Part shown: piece after piece, positions 54,942 to 64,000 of the stretch | Layout: every line of letters begins with the position of its first letter | How positions within the stretch are numbered: position 1 is the stretch's first letter | Assembly: GCF_019749255.1 (NCBI RefSeq) | Contig: NZ_JACWFH010000009.1 | Span: 1 to 64,000, forward strand | DNA from: Mesobacillus maritimus | Lineage (GTDB): Bacteria; Bacillota; Bacilli; Bacillales; Cytobacillaceae | Direction: 5' to 3' | Length of the DNA: 64,000 bases | Made by a program: the position numbers and the translations under genes | The notes under the pieces: model-generated | Database searches by the model: none | What the model was told of the DNA's origin: nothing | Seen by the model: the letters and a program-made list of their open reading frames with translations, nothing else

Positions 54942-56488
54942 CTTACAGCCCCATTACTTTTTTTCTTCATATCCGTTGGCTTTAAATATCCAGGCCGAAA
55001 TTTTTCATGTGTGATGACTCTTCTAAATATTGTATCCCCCGAGGATAAATAGTTTGGTGTCATAGGTGCTAAATACGGGACACCGAATGATTTTAAGGAC
55101 ACTAAATAAAAAATACCTACAGCAAATAAGGAAGTCATCCCTACAATCCCAAATAAACCAGCAGAGAGAATAAATAAAAACCGGATAATCCTGAGTGCAT
55201 AGTTCAAGCTGATATCACTAATCGTAAAAGAGGTTAATCCACTAAGGGCAACAACAATAATCACGATTGGACTAATAATATTGGCTTCTACTGCAGCCTG
55301 TCCTAGGATTAGTGCCCCGACAATTCCGATTGTCGGCCCCATCGGGTTAGGAACTCTTAACCCCGCCTCCCTAATGAGCTCGAACGCAGCCTCCATTAGA
55401 AGAATTTCAAAAAAAATAGGAAACGGAACCTTTTCCCTCGACCCGGCAATCGCTAACAATAAATCCGCCGGAATCATTTCTGCATGAAAAGAGGTTACGG
55501 CAATGTAGATTGCGGATGTGAAAATCGTGATAAACATCGCTATAACTCTAATAAATCTGACAAAATTCCCAAAGAAAAACCTGAGATAATGTTCCTCAGG
55601 AGTATGAAAAAATGACCAAAAAGTAGCTGGAAGAATCAAAGCATCTGGGGAATTATCCATTAACAAAATAATATGGCCATCCTCTAAAAAGGAGGCTGCG
55701 CGATCCGGCCTCTCAGAGTATAGGATACTCGGAAAGAGAGATAATCTTCTCTCTTCGATATATTGCTCTAAGAGGGAAAGATTCTGGATTGCGTCCACAT
55801 CAAGATTCTGCAGTCTATTTTTTATATTTCCGACTAGTTTATCGTCAGCAACATTACGAATATAAAGCATAAACACTTCATTCCTTGATCGCTCCGAAAT
55901 GGTGACGGACTCCGCGATTAGGCTTTCATTTTTAATCCGTTTCCGAATTAAGGATAAATTAACAATCACTTTTTCAGTCAGAGCTTCTTTTGACCCTTTT
56001 ACTAGTACTTCATTTTCTGCTCTTTCTACTGATCTCCCTTGAAAATTTGCACATTCAAATGCGTAGGCTTTTGTTTCGTAATCTGCAAAAATGACAGCAT
56101 TCCCAGTATTGATATTCGTGACAACCTCTTTAATCTCTGAAATTGCAGTGACATTTTGTGTTGAAAGGATTTTGTCAATTTCTGCATCCATGTCAGTTTC
56201 TTGTAATAATGGCTTTATCGCACTATCTTCAACGGTTCTAACATCAGTAATTGAACTTATAAAAAAAATAGCAATTCTCTTACCATTACCACCAATCCTA
56301 AATTCTCTAACCTTTACATCTTTATTATCAGGGATTTGATAAATCTTTTTGATTCGTTCAATATTTACATCGATTTGACGGGATACAGACTGGTCCTTCT
56401 GATTCGATTGATCTTCCAGGGTATCCTTTAGATTGATTCGATTTAGCTTCTGCTTTCGCCCTGTCAGTTTCTTCAGAAGTTTAAACAT
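54938..56488 (-). CDS. GerA-family germinant receptor subunit
   Basis: The protein of about 516 residues has a soluble N-terminal half (about 1-270, two NTD lobes) and a membrane C-terminal half with the family motifs DGHIILLMDNSPDALILPAT, FEILLMEAAFELIREAGLRV, PNPMGPTIGIVGALILGQAA. A subunits form the ion channel of the receptor. The start at 56488 (MFKLLKK) follows GGGAGGGCGGAG. It is the first gene of the A-B-C(-D) operon. Confidence 0.94.
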   Translation of the reverse strand: MFKLLKKLTGRKQKLNRINLKDTLEDQSNQKDQSVSRQIDVNIERIKKIYQIPDNKDVKVREFRIGGNGKRIAIFFISSITDVRTVEDSAIKPLLQETDMDAEIDKILSTQNVTAISEIKEVVTNINTGNAVIFADYETKAYAFECANFQGRSVERAENEVLVKGSKEALTEKVIVNLSLIRKRIKNESLIAESVTISERSRNEVFMLYIRNVADDKLVGNIKNRLQNLDVDAIQNLSLLEQYIEERRLSLFPSILYSERPDRAASFLEDGHIILLMDNSPDALILPATFWSFFHTPEEHYLRFFFGNFVRFIRVIAMFITIFTSAIYIAVTSFHAEMIPADLLLAIAGSREKVPFPIFFEILLMEAAFELIREAGLRVPNPMGPTIGIVGALILGQAAVEANIISPIVIIVVALSGLTSFTISDISLNYALRIIRFLFILSAGLFGIVGMTSLFAVGIFYLVSLKSFGVPYLAPMTPNYLSSGDTIFRRVITHEKFRPGYLKPTDMKKKSNGAVR

Positions 56489-56629
56489 TCTCCGCCCTCC
56501 CATTCTTACCTGTAAACCTAAAAATTGGTACTGTATTTAGATATTTACCAAATCATCCTATTTTATGAATGTTAATTAAGAAGGTTGGACCAATTGGCTA
56601 AACAGGTTGAAAGTTTGAATGCAAAAAAA

Positions 56630-56649
56630 GGAAGACGTTTCCGCCTTCC
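56630..56649 (-). terminator. terminator of small membrane gene
   Basis: On the minus strand GGAAGGCG-GAAA-CGTCTTCC (one mismatch, GNRA loop) followed by T7. Confidence 0.85.
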
Positions 56650-56669
56650 CACCTAAGAATAGATACAAA

Positions 56670-56864
56670 CTACCTCCAGTTTTTACTAAAGAGCGTTTTA
56701 AAGCCAATATAGAGAAGTGCAAATGCGAAAATAACAATAACAAGGACTGCCACTATCTCAAAAAACGGAGCAAGACTTGGTAATATCCATAGAGCTTTAA
56801 CCTTTAAAAGGGCAAATCCTACAAGAATGCACAAGAAAAATAGAATTGCAGTATAATACATCAT
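56670..56864 (-). CDS. small two-helix membrane protein upstream of ger operon
   Basis: The 64-residue protein has two helices (YTAILFFLCILVGFALLKVK and FFEIVAVLVIVIFAFALLYI) and a basic tail. AAGGAGGGATGA precedes the start and a strong terminator follows, so it is a separate transcription unit. I do not recognise the family. Position and topology make it a second candidate germination accessory protein, but it could be unrelated. Confidence 0.72.
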   Translation of the reverse strand: MMYYTAILFFLCILVGFALLKVKALWILPSLAPFFEIVAVLVIVIFAFALLYIGFKTLFSKNWR

Positions 56865-57012
56865 TCATCCCTCCTTTAGTTTTTATCATATGCATCGACC
56901 ATCAGAATGGGGTGGGTACTTGCACATGGCTTATAATCCAGACTATGCTGTTTTTCCTTTCCTCTTTTTGGAAATAATGTTTTGGAGAGCCTTATTCAAA
57001 GGAGGGACAACC

Positions 57013-58002
57013 ATGTCGCAACATCTTTATATCCGCTTTATTAGATTACCGCTTCTTTTAAGGATCCTACTTATTACTGCGATTTTGATTTGTCTTTTTG
57101 GGGTTTTTATCCACTTTATAGAGCCGAATAATTTCCCAACTATATTTGACGGGATATGGTGGGCGGTCATTACTGCTTCTACGGTTGGCTATGGGGACTA
57201 TATCCCTCTCAGTTTATTGGGACGGCTGACTGCTATGCTGTTGTTATTAGTGGGTGCTGGATTTTTATCCTCCTACTTTGCCACACTGTCAAGTATTGCC
57301 GTGACGAAACAAGATGAATATCAAAAAGGGGAGGCTCATTATAAAGGGGAAGACCATTTAATCATTATTGGGTGGAATGAGCGTTCAAAGGAAATTATCC
57401 GTTCATTCTCAGAAACCAAACAACACATTACGTTAATTGATGAAACGTTAACAAGTAATCCTTTGCCTTTTCACCATTTGCATTTTATTAAAGGAAAGGC
57501 TTTGCGAGATGAGGTTTTGATTCGGTCCAATATTACCCATGCTCAAAAGGTAATTATAACCGCGGACCAAAACCTAGATGAGCTTCAAGCTGATATGAAC
57601 ACTGTTTTAACCCTTTTAGCCATTAAAGGTCTGAATCCAAACGTATTATGCATTGTTGAGATTTTGACAGAAGAGCAATTGAATAACGCCAAACGCGCTG
57701 GAGCAGATGAAGTAATTAAAACAAATAAGCTGACAAGTGCGATTATTTTAGACAGTATTCATAATACGGGGATGGTTCATCCTCTTTCAGATTTATTGTC
57801 AGAATTCAAAAGCGGGACGAAACTTCGGTATCTGCAAACAACAGGGGATACGATTGGGAAAAGTATTAGACAAGTTAGTCTTTATTTTTTAGGAAAGGAG
57901 ACCATTTTACTGGGGATAAAAAAAGGGGAGGACATTCATGTCCATCCCCATCCTGAGATGATCGTCGAAAAAGATGATCGCCTTTTAGTTATTACCAATT
58001 AA
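57013..58002 (+). CDS. yugO: potassium channel protein YugO
   Basis: The 329-residue protein has two membrane helices around the pore with selectivity filter TASTVGYGDYIP (TVGYGD), then an RCK/TrkA-N domain (about 105-240: HLIIIGWNERSKEIIRSF) and a TrkA-C-like end. Length and synteny match B. subtilis YugO (328), involved in K+ signalling in biofilms. The start at 57013 follows AAAGGAGGGACAACC. No mistic (mstX) gene, which precedes yugO in B. subtilis, is present; only about 150 nt separate it from the divergent gene. Confidence 0.92.
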   Translation: MSQHLYIRFIRLPLLLRILLITAILICLFGVFIHFIEPNNFPTIFDGIWWAVITASTVGYGDYIPLSLLGRLTAMLLLLVGAGFLSSYFATLSSIAVTKQDEYQKGEAHYKGEDHLIIIGWNERSKEIIRSFSETKQHITLIDETLTSNPLPFHHLHFIKGKALRDEVLIRSNITHAQKVIITADQNLDELQADMNTVLTLLAIKGLNPNVLCIVEILTEEQLNNAKRAGADEVIKTNKLTSAIILDSIHNTGMVHPLSDLLSEFKSGTKLRYLQTTGDTIGKSIRQVSLYFLGKETILLGIKKGEDIHVHPHPEMIVEKDDRLLVITN

Positions 58003-58003
58003 C

Positions 58004-58405
58004 TTATAGTAGGCTTGCTTCTACTTCCTTCAGAAGAGATTGACCAATTTCTACATATTGAGTTGGTACGTCCCCGTCTTTCTCGACAGGTTCAGAAAAT
58101 TGATTAAAGAGAGCACTCGTATTGCTAGTATGTGCATGATCATCTAAGCCTTTTTCATAAACATGGGCTAATAAAAACGGGCGGGTAATTTCGACCCTAC
58201 ATCCGTCAGAATCTAATTCACCTTCTATAGCATCAAAGGGAATTCTTAAAAACAAATATCCATCTTTATCTGAAATTTTATAATCAAAGCTACCGTGGTC
58301 ATAATCCCAATTTCCACCAATGGTATAACCCATTGGCTTTAATTTTTCTTCAAGCTTGGACAAGAGCATTCGTTGTCCTTCAATCCTTGATGGAATTTCA
58401 ATCAT
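58004..58405 (-). CDS. yugN: YugN-family protein
   Basis: The 133-residue soluble protein is recognised by synteny between yugO and pgi and by its YugN-like sequence (GYTIGGNWDYDHGSFDYKIS, DGYLFLRIPFDAIEGELD). The function is unknown. It ends 1 nt from the convergent yugO stop, with no room for a terminator between them. Confidence 0.85.
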   Translation of the reverse strand: MIEIPSRIEGQRMLLSKLEEKLKPMGYTIGGNWDYDHGSFDYKISDKDGYLFLRIPFDAIEGELDSDGCRVEITRPFLLAHVYEKGLDDHAHTSNTSALFNQFSEPVEKDGDVPTQYVEIGQSLLKEVEASLL

Positions 58406-58464
58406 ATCTTTCTCCCCTTCTCTTTTTCCTTTTAGTCTTTGTCTATTCGGGGATTTTCATCAAC

Positions 58465-58499
58465 AAAAAAGAGTGCCAGTTTTTAACTGGCACTCTTTT
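58465..58499 (-). terminator. pgi terminator
   Basis: AAAAGAGTGCCAGT / ACTGGCACTCTTTT stem with A-rich flank. Confidence 0.88.
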
Positions 58500-58517
58500 C
58501 TTAACTAAACGGTTGTA

Positions 58518-59867
58518 TTACTTCAGACGCTTTTCAAGCTCTGCTTTCTTTTCTTCAAAGCCTGGTTTGCCTAAAAGTGCAAACATGTTCACTTTGTATG
58601 CCTCTACTCCAGGTTGGTCGAATGGGTTGACTCCTAGGAGATAGCCACTCATTGCACAAGCCTTTTCAAAGAAATAGACAAGATAACCGAATGTATACTC
58701 ATCCAACTGCGGAATCGAAACAATTAAATTAGGCACCCCACCATCGGTGTGAGCTAATAAAGTTCCTTCAAATGCCTTATTGTTTACAAAGTCCACTGTT
58801 TGGCCAGCAAGATAATTTAGGCCATCAAGATCATTTGCTTCCTTTTCGATTGTTAGTTCATGACGTGGCTTTTCTACTTTAATGATGGTTTCAAATAGAT
58901 CTCTACGTCCTTCTTGTACATATTGACCTAAAGAGTGTAAATCGGTTGAGAAATTAGCAGAGGAAGGATAGATTCCTTTTTGGTCTTTTCCTTCACTCTC
59001 GCCAAACAATTGCTTCCACCATTCTGAAAAGTACATTAGGGACGGCTCATAGTTGATGAGCATTTCAATCGTTTTCCCTTTGTTGTAAAGAACATTACGA
59101 ACAGCCGCATACTGGTAGGCAAGATTATCTTCAAGCTCTGACTGGCTGAAATCTTCTTTTGCTTGAGCTGCCCCGTTCATCATCTTTTGAATGTCCGCGC
59201 CACTTACTGCAATCGGTAAAAGACCTACTGCAGTTAAAACTGAATAGCGGCCACCAACATCATCTGGAATAACAAAGCTTTCATAGCCTTCTTCATCAGC
59301 AAGTGTTTTAAGTGCCCCTCTTGCTTTATCCGTCGTCGCATAAGTACGCTTTTTCGCCTCTTCAGCACCATACTTTTCTTCAAGAAGTTTACGGAAAATC
59401 CTGAATGCAAGCGCAGGCTCAGTCGTTGTCCCTGATTTAGAAATAACGTTAATTGAGAAGTCTTTGCCTTCAAGTAAATCCATTAAATCTTTCATGTATG
59501 TAGAACTGATATTGTTTCCAACAAAGATGACTTGCGGAGTTTGTCTCTTCTCTTTTGGAAGAGCATTGTAAAAGCTGTGTTGTAAAAACTCTAACGCTGC
59601 ACGTGCTCCTAAATAAGAACCACCAATTCCAATGACTAGCAAAATATCGGAATCACCTTTAATCTTCTCTGCCGCCTTTTGAATACGAGCAAACTCCTCC
59701 TTGTCATACTCAACAGGCAGGTCAATCCAACCTAGAAAATCATTTCCTGCTCCTGTTTTTTCATGCAAAGAGTGGTGTGCTACTTTAACAAAATCCCTTA
59801 AATATGTAACTTCATGTTCTCCAAAAAAGCTCAAAGCCTTGGAATAATCAAAAGAAATATGTGCCAT
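58518..59867 (-). CDS. pgi: glucose-6-phosphate isomerase
   Basis: The 449-residue enzyme interconverts glucose-6-P and fructose-6-P. The family signatures are [19 protein letters not shown] (sugar isomerase site) and the C-terminal [20 protein letters not shown], with [19 protein letters not shown] early on. It is the short Bacillus form. The start is set at 59867 because GGAGG lies 6 nt upstream; the ATG three bases earlier is too close. Confidence 0.97.
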   Translation of the reverse strand: MAHISFDYSKALSFFGEHEVTYLRDFVKVAHHSLHEKTGAGNDFLGWIDLPVEYDKEEFARIQKAAEKIKGDSDILLVIGIGGSYLGARAALEFLQHSFYNALPKEKRQTPQVIFVGNNISSTYMKDLMDLLEGKDFSINVISKSGTTTEPALAFRIFRKLLEEKYGAEEAKKRTYATTDKARGALKTLADEEGYESFVIPDDVGGRYSVLTAVGLLPIAVSGADIQKMMNGAAQAKEDFSQSELEDNLAYQYAAVRNVLYNKGKTIEMLINYEPSLMYFSEWWKQLFGESEGKDQKGIYPSSANFSTDLHSLGQYVQEGRRDLFETIIKVEKPRHELTIEKEANDLDGLNYLAGQTVDFVNNKAFEGTLLAHTDGGVPNLIVSIPQLDEYTFGYLVYFFEKACAMSGYLLGVNPFDQPGVEAYKVNMFALLGKPGFEEKKAELEKRLK

Positions 59868-60062
59868 CATGATCCTCCATATCGTTTATTCTTTTTCACT
59901 TTAACCAAAGCTGGTTCAAGAATCAAGGTACCCTAAAAAATGTAAGCGCATGCGCAATAAATTTTTTCAGATATCTTATCCAATAAGACAATCTTATTAC
60001 TTATTCCTTTTATTCTCTTTTATTGTTATCAACAATTTGAATTTCCTTTAACCAAAAGGAAA

Positions 60063-60094
60063 AAGAGTTCCAGTATAGGCACACTGGAACTCTT
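60063..60094 (-). terminator. alcohol dehydrogenase terminator
   Basis: AAGAGTTCCAGT / ACTGGAACTCTT stem with A-rich flank. Confidence 0.85.
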
Positions 60095-60108
60095 AAACAT
60101 CCATCGTC

Positions 60109-61272
60109 TTATAAGGACATCTGATAAATTTTAAGGACATCCTCTTTATTTAACTTAGTGAAATTTCCGAACTCCCCATTGATGACAGCTTTATCTGCCA
60201 TTATTTCAAGCTTGCTATCATCAATGTCATAATCAGCCAAGCGTGATGGTGCACCGATGCTATTCCAGAATTCACGGAGTTTTTCAATTCCTTCAAGCCC
60301 TACTTCTTCAGTTGGTTTTCCTTCCGGATTGACGCCAAAGACACGCTCGGCGAGCTTTGCAAACCGTTCTGGCTTCACATGCAAGTTATGCTTCATCCAG
60401 TTAGGGAATAAAATTGCCAATCCACCACCGTGTGGAATATCGTAGACAGCTGAAACGGCATGCTCAATATTATGAGTTGCCCAGTCGCCTCTAAAGCCCA
60501 TTGACAGCATTCCATTTAAGGCCATTGTTCCGGAATAAAGGATAGTGGCTCTATGGTCGTAGTTTTCTAAGTCCTCAAGGAGTTTAGGAGCTGTCTCCAT
60601 AACCGTAAGTAGTAAACCTTCACACATTCGATCTTGGAAGTCCGTATTTTCTTCAAGATGGAAATAATGTTCAAATACATGAGACATCATGTCGACAATT
60701 CCATAAATCGTTTGATTCTTCGGAACAGTATAGGTATTTACGGGATCAAGGATTGAGAATTTTGGAAAGACTGCAGGGCTGCCCCAACCATATTTTTCAT
60801 TTGTTTCCCAGTTGGTGATGACTGATCCTGCATTCATCTCTGACCCAGTTGCAGCAAGGGTTAGGACCGTCCCAAAAGGCAAAGCTTCCTTCGCAAATGC
60901 TTTTTTGGTAACCAGGTCCCAAGCATCCCCATCATACTTTGCACCAGCAGCAATTAACTTTGTACAGTCAATGACACTTCCGCCCCCGACAGCAAGGAGA
61001 AATTCAATTCCCTCTTCCTTACAAAGGTTAACTCCCTTATGTACTGTAGATAGGCGTGGATTGGGCTCTACACCAGCTAGTTCATATACTTGTGCTCCTA
61101 AACCATTGAGTAAATTCATTACATCGTCGTAGAGACCGTTTCGCTTAATGCTTCCTCCACCATACACAACAAGTACCTTTTTTCCATACTTAGGTACCTC
61201 CGTTTTCAATTGCTCTAGTTGACCTTTTCCAAAAATAAGTTTTGTTGGATTCCAAAATGTAAAATTATCCAT
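60109..61272 (-). CDS. yugJ: iron-containing alcohol dehydrogenase (YugJ/YugK-like, butanol dehydrogenase type)
   Basis: The 387-residue enzyme is a group III NAD(P)H alcohol dehydrogenase: [36 protein letters not shown] (cofactor), [15 protein letters not shown], and metal ligands in [16 protein letters not shown] and [20 protein letters not shown]. subtilis has two adjacent copies (yugJ, yugK) here; only one is present. The start at 61272 follows AGGGAGTGATTTTT. It probably reduces aldehydes. Confidence 0.92.
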   Translation of the reverse strand: MDNFTFWNPTKLIFGKGQLEQLKTEVPKYGKKVLVVYGGGSIKRNGLYDDVMNLLNGLGAQVYELAGVEPNPRLSTVHKGVNLCKEEGIEFLLAVGGGSVIDCTKLIAAGAKYDGDAWDLVTKKAFAKEALPFGTVLTLAATGSEMNAGSVITNWETNEKYGWGSPAVFPKFSILDPVNTYTVPKNQTIYGIVDMMSHVFEHYFHLEENTDFQDRMCEGLLLTVMETAPKLLEDLENYDHRATILYSGTMALNGMLSMGFRGDWATHNIEHAVSAVYDIPHGGGLAILFPNWMKHNLHVKPERFAKLAERVFGVNPEGKPTEEVGLEGIEKLREFWNSIGAPSRLADYDIDDSKLEIMADKAVINGEFGNFTKLNKEDVLKIYQMSL

Positions 61273-61429
61273 AAAAATCACTCCCTTACTCCTATTATGT
61301 AAAAAATAAATAGCCTTTGCAAAACATTACTATGCCCCAATTCTTCGCTTGAAAATATTTTTTCTTACTTGAATAAAATAACCGACACAGAGTCATCTTA
61401 TTATTGACATACTAAAAGGAGGAAACCTC

Positions 61430-61666
61430 ATGAGTACACTTCAGCGTATTGCATTAATCCTTACCATTATTGGCGCAATCAATTGGGGGCTAATTGGCTT
61501 TTTCCAATTTGACTTAGTGGCATCAATCTTTGGTGGCCAAGATGCAGGTCTCTCAAGAATTATTTACGGCTTAGTAGGGCTTGCTGGTTTAATCAACTTA
61601 GGGTTATTATTCGCTCCAAGCGAAGCTGCAGAGAGACAACAGGGTACAGAGCCAAATCGGTCATAG
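61430..61666 (+). CDS. yuzA: DUF378 small membrane protein (YuzA-like)
   Basis: The 78-residue protein has two helices with the DUF378 motif IIGAINWGLIGFFQFDLVAS, then RIIYGLVGLAGLINLGLLF. It sits where yuzA lies in B. subtilis. AAAGGAGGAAACC precedes the ATG. The function is unknown. Confidence 0.9.
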   Translation: MSTLQRIALILTIIGAINWGLIGFFQFDLVASIFGGQDAGLSRIIYGLVGLAGLINLGLLFAPSEAAERQQGTEPNRS

Positions 61667-61722
61667 GTATCATATACTTGAATTTTACCTGTAGTAGCTA
61701 AAAAAATATCCCCATTGCAAGA

Positions 61723-61756
61723 AAAAAGCTGCATCATAATTGATGCAGCTTTTTTT
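61723..61756. terminator. bidirectional terminator yuzA/yugI
   Basis: AAAAGCTGCATCA / TGATGCAGCTTTT stem with A and T runs on both sides, between convergent genes. Confidence 0.9.
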
Positions 61757-61759
61757 GGA

Positions 61760-62137
61760 TTACATTTTTGATTGTGTAATCCATTCTTGTAGCTTGTCTT
61801 TAAGTGTATTAAATCCTTGGGAATCATCATCTTGGTTAATGATTGCTGCTGCACGCTTTCTAGCTTTTTTAACTTTAACTGGCTGCTCAGGAGCTTCCTG
61901 AGTTGCACGAATAGAAAGACCAATTTTACCAGCTTCTTCGTCGACAGATAAAACCTTAACTTGAATTTCATCTCCAACTTTTAAGTGATCGTTAATATCT
62001 TTAACAAATCCATGAGTAATTTCGGAAATATGAACAAGACCTTGTGTATTGTCGTCTAGGGCAACAAATGCACCATAAGGTTGAATTCCAGTCACCTTTC
62101 CAGTTAATATGCTACCTGCTTCGATTTTTTCAGACAT
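61760..62137 (-). CDS. yugI: S1-domain RNA-binding protein (general stress protein 13)
   Basis: The 125-residue protein has one S1 domain (about 6-75: GSILTGKVTGIQPYGAFVAL, GLVHISEITHGFVKDI, KVLSVD) and a basic tail (VKKARKRAAAI). Synteny and sequence match B. subtilis YugI (GSP13), a ribosome-associated stress protein. Confidence 0.93.
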   Translation of the reverse strand: MSEKIEAGSILTGKVTGIQPYGAFVALDDNTQGLVHISEITHGFVKDINDHLKVGDEIQVKVLSVDEEAGKIGLSIRATQEAPEQPVKVKKARKRAAAIINQDDDSQGFNTLKDKLQEWITQSKM

Positions 62138-62378
62138 GAAAACACTCCTATTTTTTATGATTATACATCTCTTTTATACGCAATAAAAAATTATACCATA
62201 TTTATTTAAAAATATCAAAACATTCTTTTTAGAAGTAAAGATTACCACTACTGGTCCACATCCTAAAATCAGATTTTGCATTTACAGAAAGTAACGAAAT
62301 GTTCATTTAAACAGGCGTTATAACCCTTCTTTCGTGATAAAATAAAAATTAGAATATTGAATAAAGAGGTGAAGAACG

Positions 62379-62579
62379 ATGGCTTCGATTGGTGATATGA
62401 TTAAATCCTTCCGAGAAGAACGTGGATTGAGTTTGGAAGAGCTAGCGACAAGAACACGAGTCGGGAAAGACACGATTATGAAATACGAATCTGGAGAAAA
62501 GGTTCCAACGAATCAAACGATTCTAAAACTGTCCACCGTTCTAGATGTCCCCGCATCTGTGTTGTTAAACAAAAAGTAA
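62379..62579 (+). CDS. small XRE-family helix-turn-helix protein
   Basis: The 66 residues are one Cro/C1-type HTH domain: IGDMIKSFREERGLSLEELA, TRTRVGKDTIMKYESGEKVP. No effector domain is present. AGAGGTGAAGAACG precedes the ATG, and an imperfect hairpin follows. Targets are unknown; with no operon partner it may regulate itself or act as a small global regulator. Confidence 0.88.
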   Translation: MASIGDMIKSFREERGLSLEELATRTRVGKDTIMKYESGEKVPTNQTILKLSTVLDVPASVLLNKK

Positions 62580-62694
62580 AAGTTTTTGGCGACAGGTTTC
62601 TAAAAATCCTGATCGCTTTTTATTTTATTGTATAGATTTGGTAGAAATGGTTATCCTATTTGTATAAGGCTTTCTAGTATTCCCCCCCTTTTTT

Positions 62695-62727
62695 AAAGGG
62701 CAGCCATTTTGGCTGCCCTTCTTTTTT
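62695..62727 (-). terminator. alaT terminator
   Basis: AAAGGGCAGCC / GGCTGCCCTT hairpin with T-rich and A-rich flanks. Confidence 0.82.
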
Positions 62728-62730
62728 TCT

Positions 62731-63903
62731 TTAAGATGTTTGTTTCTCAAGAAAGCGCCGAATTCTTTTGATTGCTTCTTGAAGCTGTTCAATCGACGTC
62801 GCATACGAACATCGGATATATCCTTCTCCACTTTCTCCGAAAACACTTCCTGGGACAACAGCGACTTTTTCTTCCATTAACAGTTGTTCAGCAAATTGGT
62901 CAGAAGTTAGACCAGTTGTTTGGATGGATGGAAAAACATAAAAAGCTCCACCAGGTGAGTGACAGGATAGCCCTAATTCATTTAAGGAACTAACCATGTA
63001 ATTTCTACGGCGACGGTAACTTTTCCGCATCTCTTCAACTTCGTCCTGACCATTTCTCATAGCCTCAAGTCCGGCATATTGCGCCATTATTGGCGCACAC
63101 ATTATTCCATACTGATGAACCTTTAGCATCGCAGCTGTGATCTCCTTAGGAGCACAAACAAACCCAAGACGCCACCCTGTCATCGCAAACCCTTTAGAGA
63201 ATCCTGAGATTAGAATCGTTCTTTCCTTCATGCCGTTAATGGCCGCCATGCTTGTATAAACCTCATCATAAACAAGCTCAGCATAGATTTCATCAGAGAT
63301 AACAAGGAGGTCATAACGTTCTGCAATCTCAGCAATTTTCTGTAGTTCTTCCTTATTGAGCATTGTGCCGGTCGGATTATTTGGTGAACAGATCATAATT
63401 GCTTTTGTTTTAGACGTAATCGCGGATTCTAGCTTTTTAGGAGAGATTTTAAACTCCTGCTCTGTTTCGGCCTGCACATGCACAGGTGTCCCTCCCGCTA
63501 AAGAAACTAAAGGACTATAAGAGACAAAACAAGGTTCCACGACAATCACTTCGTCCCCTGGGTCAAGAATGGATCTAAAAGCAATGTCAATCGCTTGGCT
63601 TGCTCCCACCGTTACGATAATCTCACTATCTGGTTGATACGCAACTTGGAATTCGCGTGCCATATACGCAGCGATTTCCTGCCTAAGTTCTAACAATCCC
63701 GCATTGGCAGTATAGGAGGTATATCCTTGCTCAAGCGAGAGAATTGCCGCCTCCCTAACCGTCCAAGGTGTGACAAAATCCGGCTCACCTACACCCAGTG
63801 AGATCACGCCCTCCATTCCAGAGGCTAAATCGAAGAAACGTCTTATTCCTGAAGGCTTTAGTTCGTTTACAGTTTTGGACAAATAGGCATTTGTTGTTTT
63901 CAT
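62731..63903 (-). CDS. alaT: PLP-dependent aminotransferase (AlaT/YugH)
   Basis: The 390-residue class I/II aminotransferase shows SLGVGEPDFVTPW, ICSPNNPTGTMLN, the PLP region LLVISDEIYAELVYD and the Schiff-base lysine in ILISGFSKGFAMTGWRLGF. In B. subtilis the alaR-alaT pair makes alanine from pyruvate. The start codon shares one base with the stop of the upstream Lrp-type gene (TAATG), so they are coupled. Confidence 0.93.
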   Translation of the reverse strand: MKTTNAYLSKTVNELKPSGIRRFFDLASGMEGVISLGVGEPDFVTPWTVREAAILSLEQGYTSYTANAGLLELRQEIAAYMAREFQVAYQPDSEIIVTVGASQAIDIAFRSILDPGDEVIVVEPCFVSYSPLVSLAGGTPVHVQAETEQEFKISPKKLESAITSKTKAIMICSPNNPTGTMLNKEELQKIAEIAERYDLLVISDEIYAELVYDEVYTSMAAINGMKERTILISGFSKGFAMTGWRLGFVCAPKEITAAMLKVHQYGIMCAPIMAQYAGLEAMRNGQDEVEEMRKSYRRRRNYMVSSLNELGLSCHSPGGAFYVFPSIQTTGLTSDQFAEQLLMEEKVAVVPGSVFGESGEGYIRCSYATSIEQLQEAIKRIRRFLEKQTS

Positions 63904-64000
63904 TATGGAGACACCACAATCCGCTTATCTTCTTCCTCTGGTTCAAAAATCGTTCCATCATGTTTGTATTTTTTCAAGATAAAGTGAGTGGTCGTTGAAA
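63903..64000 (-). CDS. alaR: Lrp/AsnC-family regulator, C-terminal end (partial)
   Basis: Only the last 31 residues are in the window: STTTHFILKKYKHDG, then acidic EPEEEDKRIVVSP and stop. The THFILKKYK segment is the usual C-terminal strand of AsnC/Lrp effector domains, and the place before alaT fits B. subtilis AlaR, its regulator. The gene runs off the right edge. Confidence 0.8.
   Translation of the reverse strand, partial: STTTHFILKKYKHDGTIFEPEEEDKRIVVSP

Noticed and set aside
59941-59954. cre site before pgi (TGTAAGCGCATGCG)
   Set aside because: The 3' half departs from the CcpA consensus; the palindrome GCGCATGCGC may be chance.

Overview
The window looks like chromosomal DNA of a low-GC, spore-forming member of the Bacillaceae. 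It carries a germinant-receptor operon, a SleB-type cortex hydrolase, PerR-, Fur- and CcpA-type sites, and a right end (yugO-yugN-pgi-yugJ-yuzA-yugI-alaT-alaR) in the same order as the yug region of Bacillus subtilis. The species cannot be named from sequence alone. An rRNA-operon leader leaves the window at the left edge, so 16S rRNA should begin just outside it, on the minus strand.

Layout. 1-5.4 kb: rrn promoter and leader, small membrane protein, EamA transporter, MgtC-like protein, tRNA-Ala, a thioredoxin-like lipoprotein interrupted by an in-frame UGA (likely selenocysteine), cspD and a CAP-domain protein. 5.6-15.8 kb: a xylose module (aldo/keto reductase, xylB, xylA, divergent xylR), an array of 51-bp repeats, a MATE pump, a ruined GH8 glycosidase and transketolase under a second XylR-type operator. 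15.8-19.1 kb: TerC protein behind a yybP-ykoY manganese riboswitch, DedA, thioesterase and two decayed genes. 19.2-29.3 kb: a two-carbon/lactate cluster (LctP permease, FAH-family hydrolase, malate synthase G, glycolate oxidase D/F/E and a GntR regulator). 29.5-41.8 kb: short flavoprotein, LysM-SleB hydrolase, tRNA-Gly and tRNA-Ser, Dps and catalase with PerR boxes, YceI, a Fur-boxed siderophore ABC transporter without its binding protein, LTA synthase, lactonase and DoxX. 41.9-52.1 kb: NERD protein, a second larger array of the same repeat family, a two-component system, MFS, DUF445, ZIP transporter, split chromate transporter and a K+ uptake RCK protein. 52.2-56.9 kb: ger operon with candidate small accessory proteins. 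57-64 kb: the yug block.

How it fits together. Xylose is isomerised and phosphorylated by XylA/XylB, and xylulose-5-P enters the pentose phosphate pathway through transketolase; XylR-type operators with identical geometry sit on both promoters. Glycolate is oxidised to glyoxylate by GlcDEF and condensed with acetyl-CoA by GlcB. Dps and catalase form a peroxide-defence pair under PerR-like boxes.

Most worth a second look: (1) the UGA-interrupted thioredoxin-like protein with a UGA-X-X-Cys motif and a bSECIS-like hairpin; (2) two arrays of one hairpin-forming 51-bp repeat family, 31 kb apart, each filling a gap between convergent genes; (3) a XylR operator on tkt; (4) tiny membrane proteins linked to the ger operon. 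All identifications are from reading the sequence; no database search was run.
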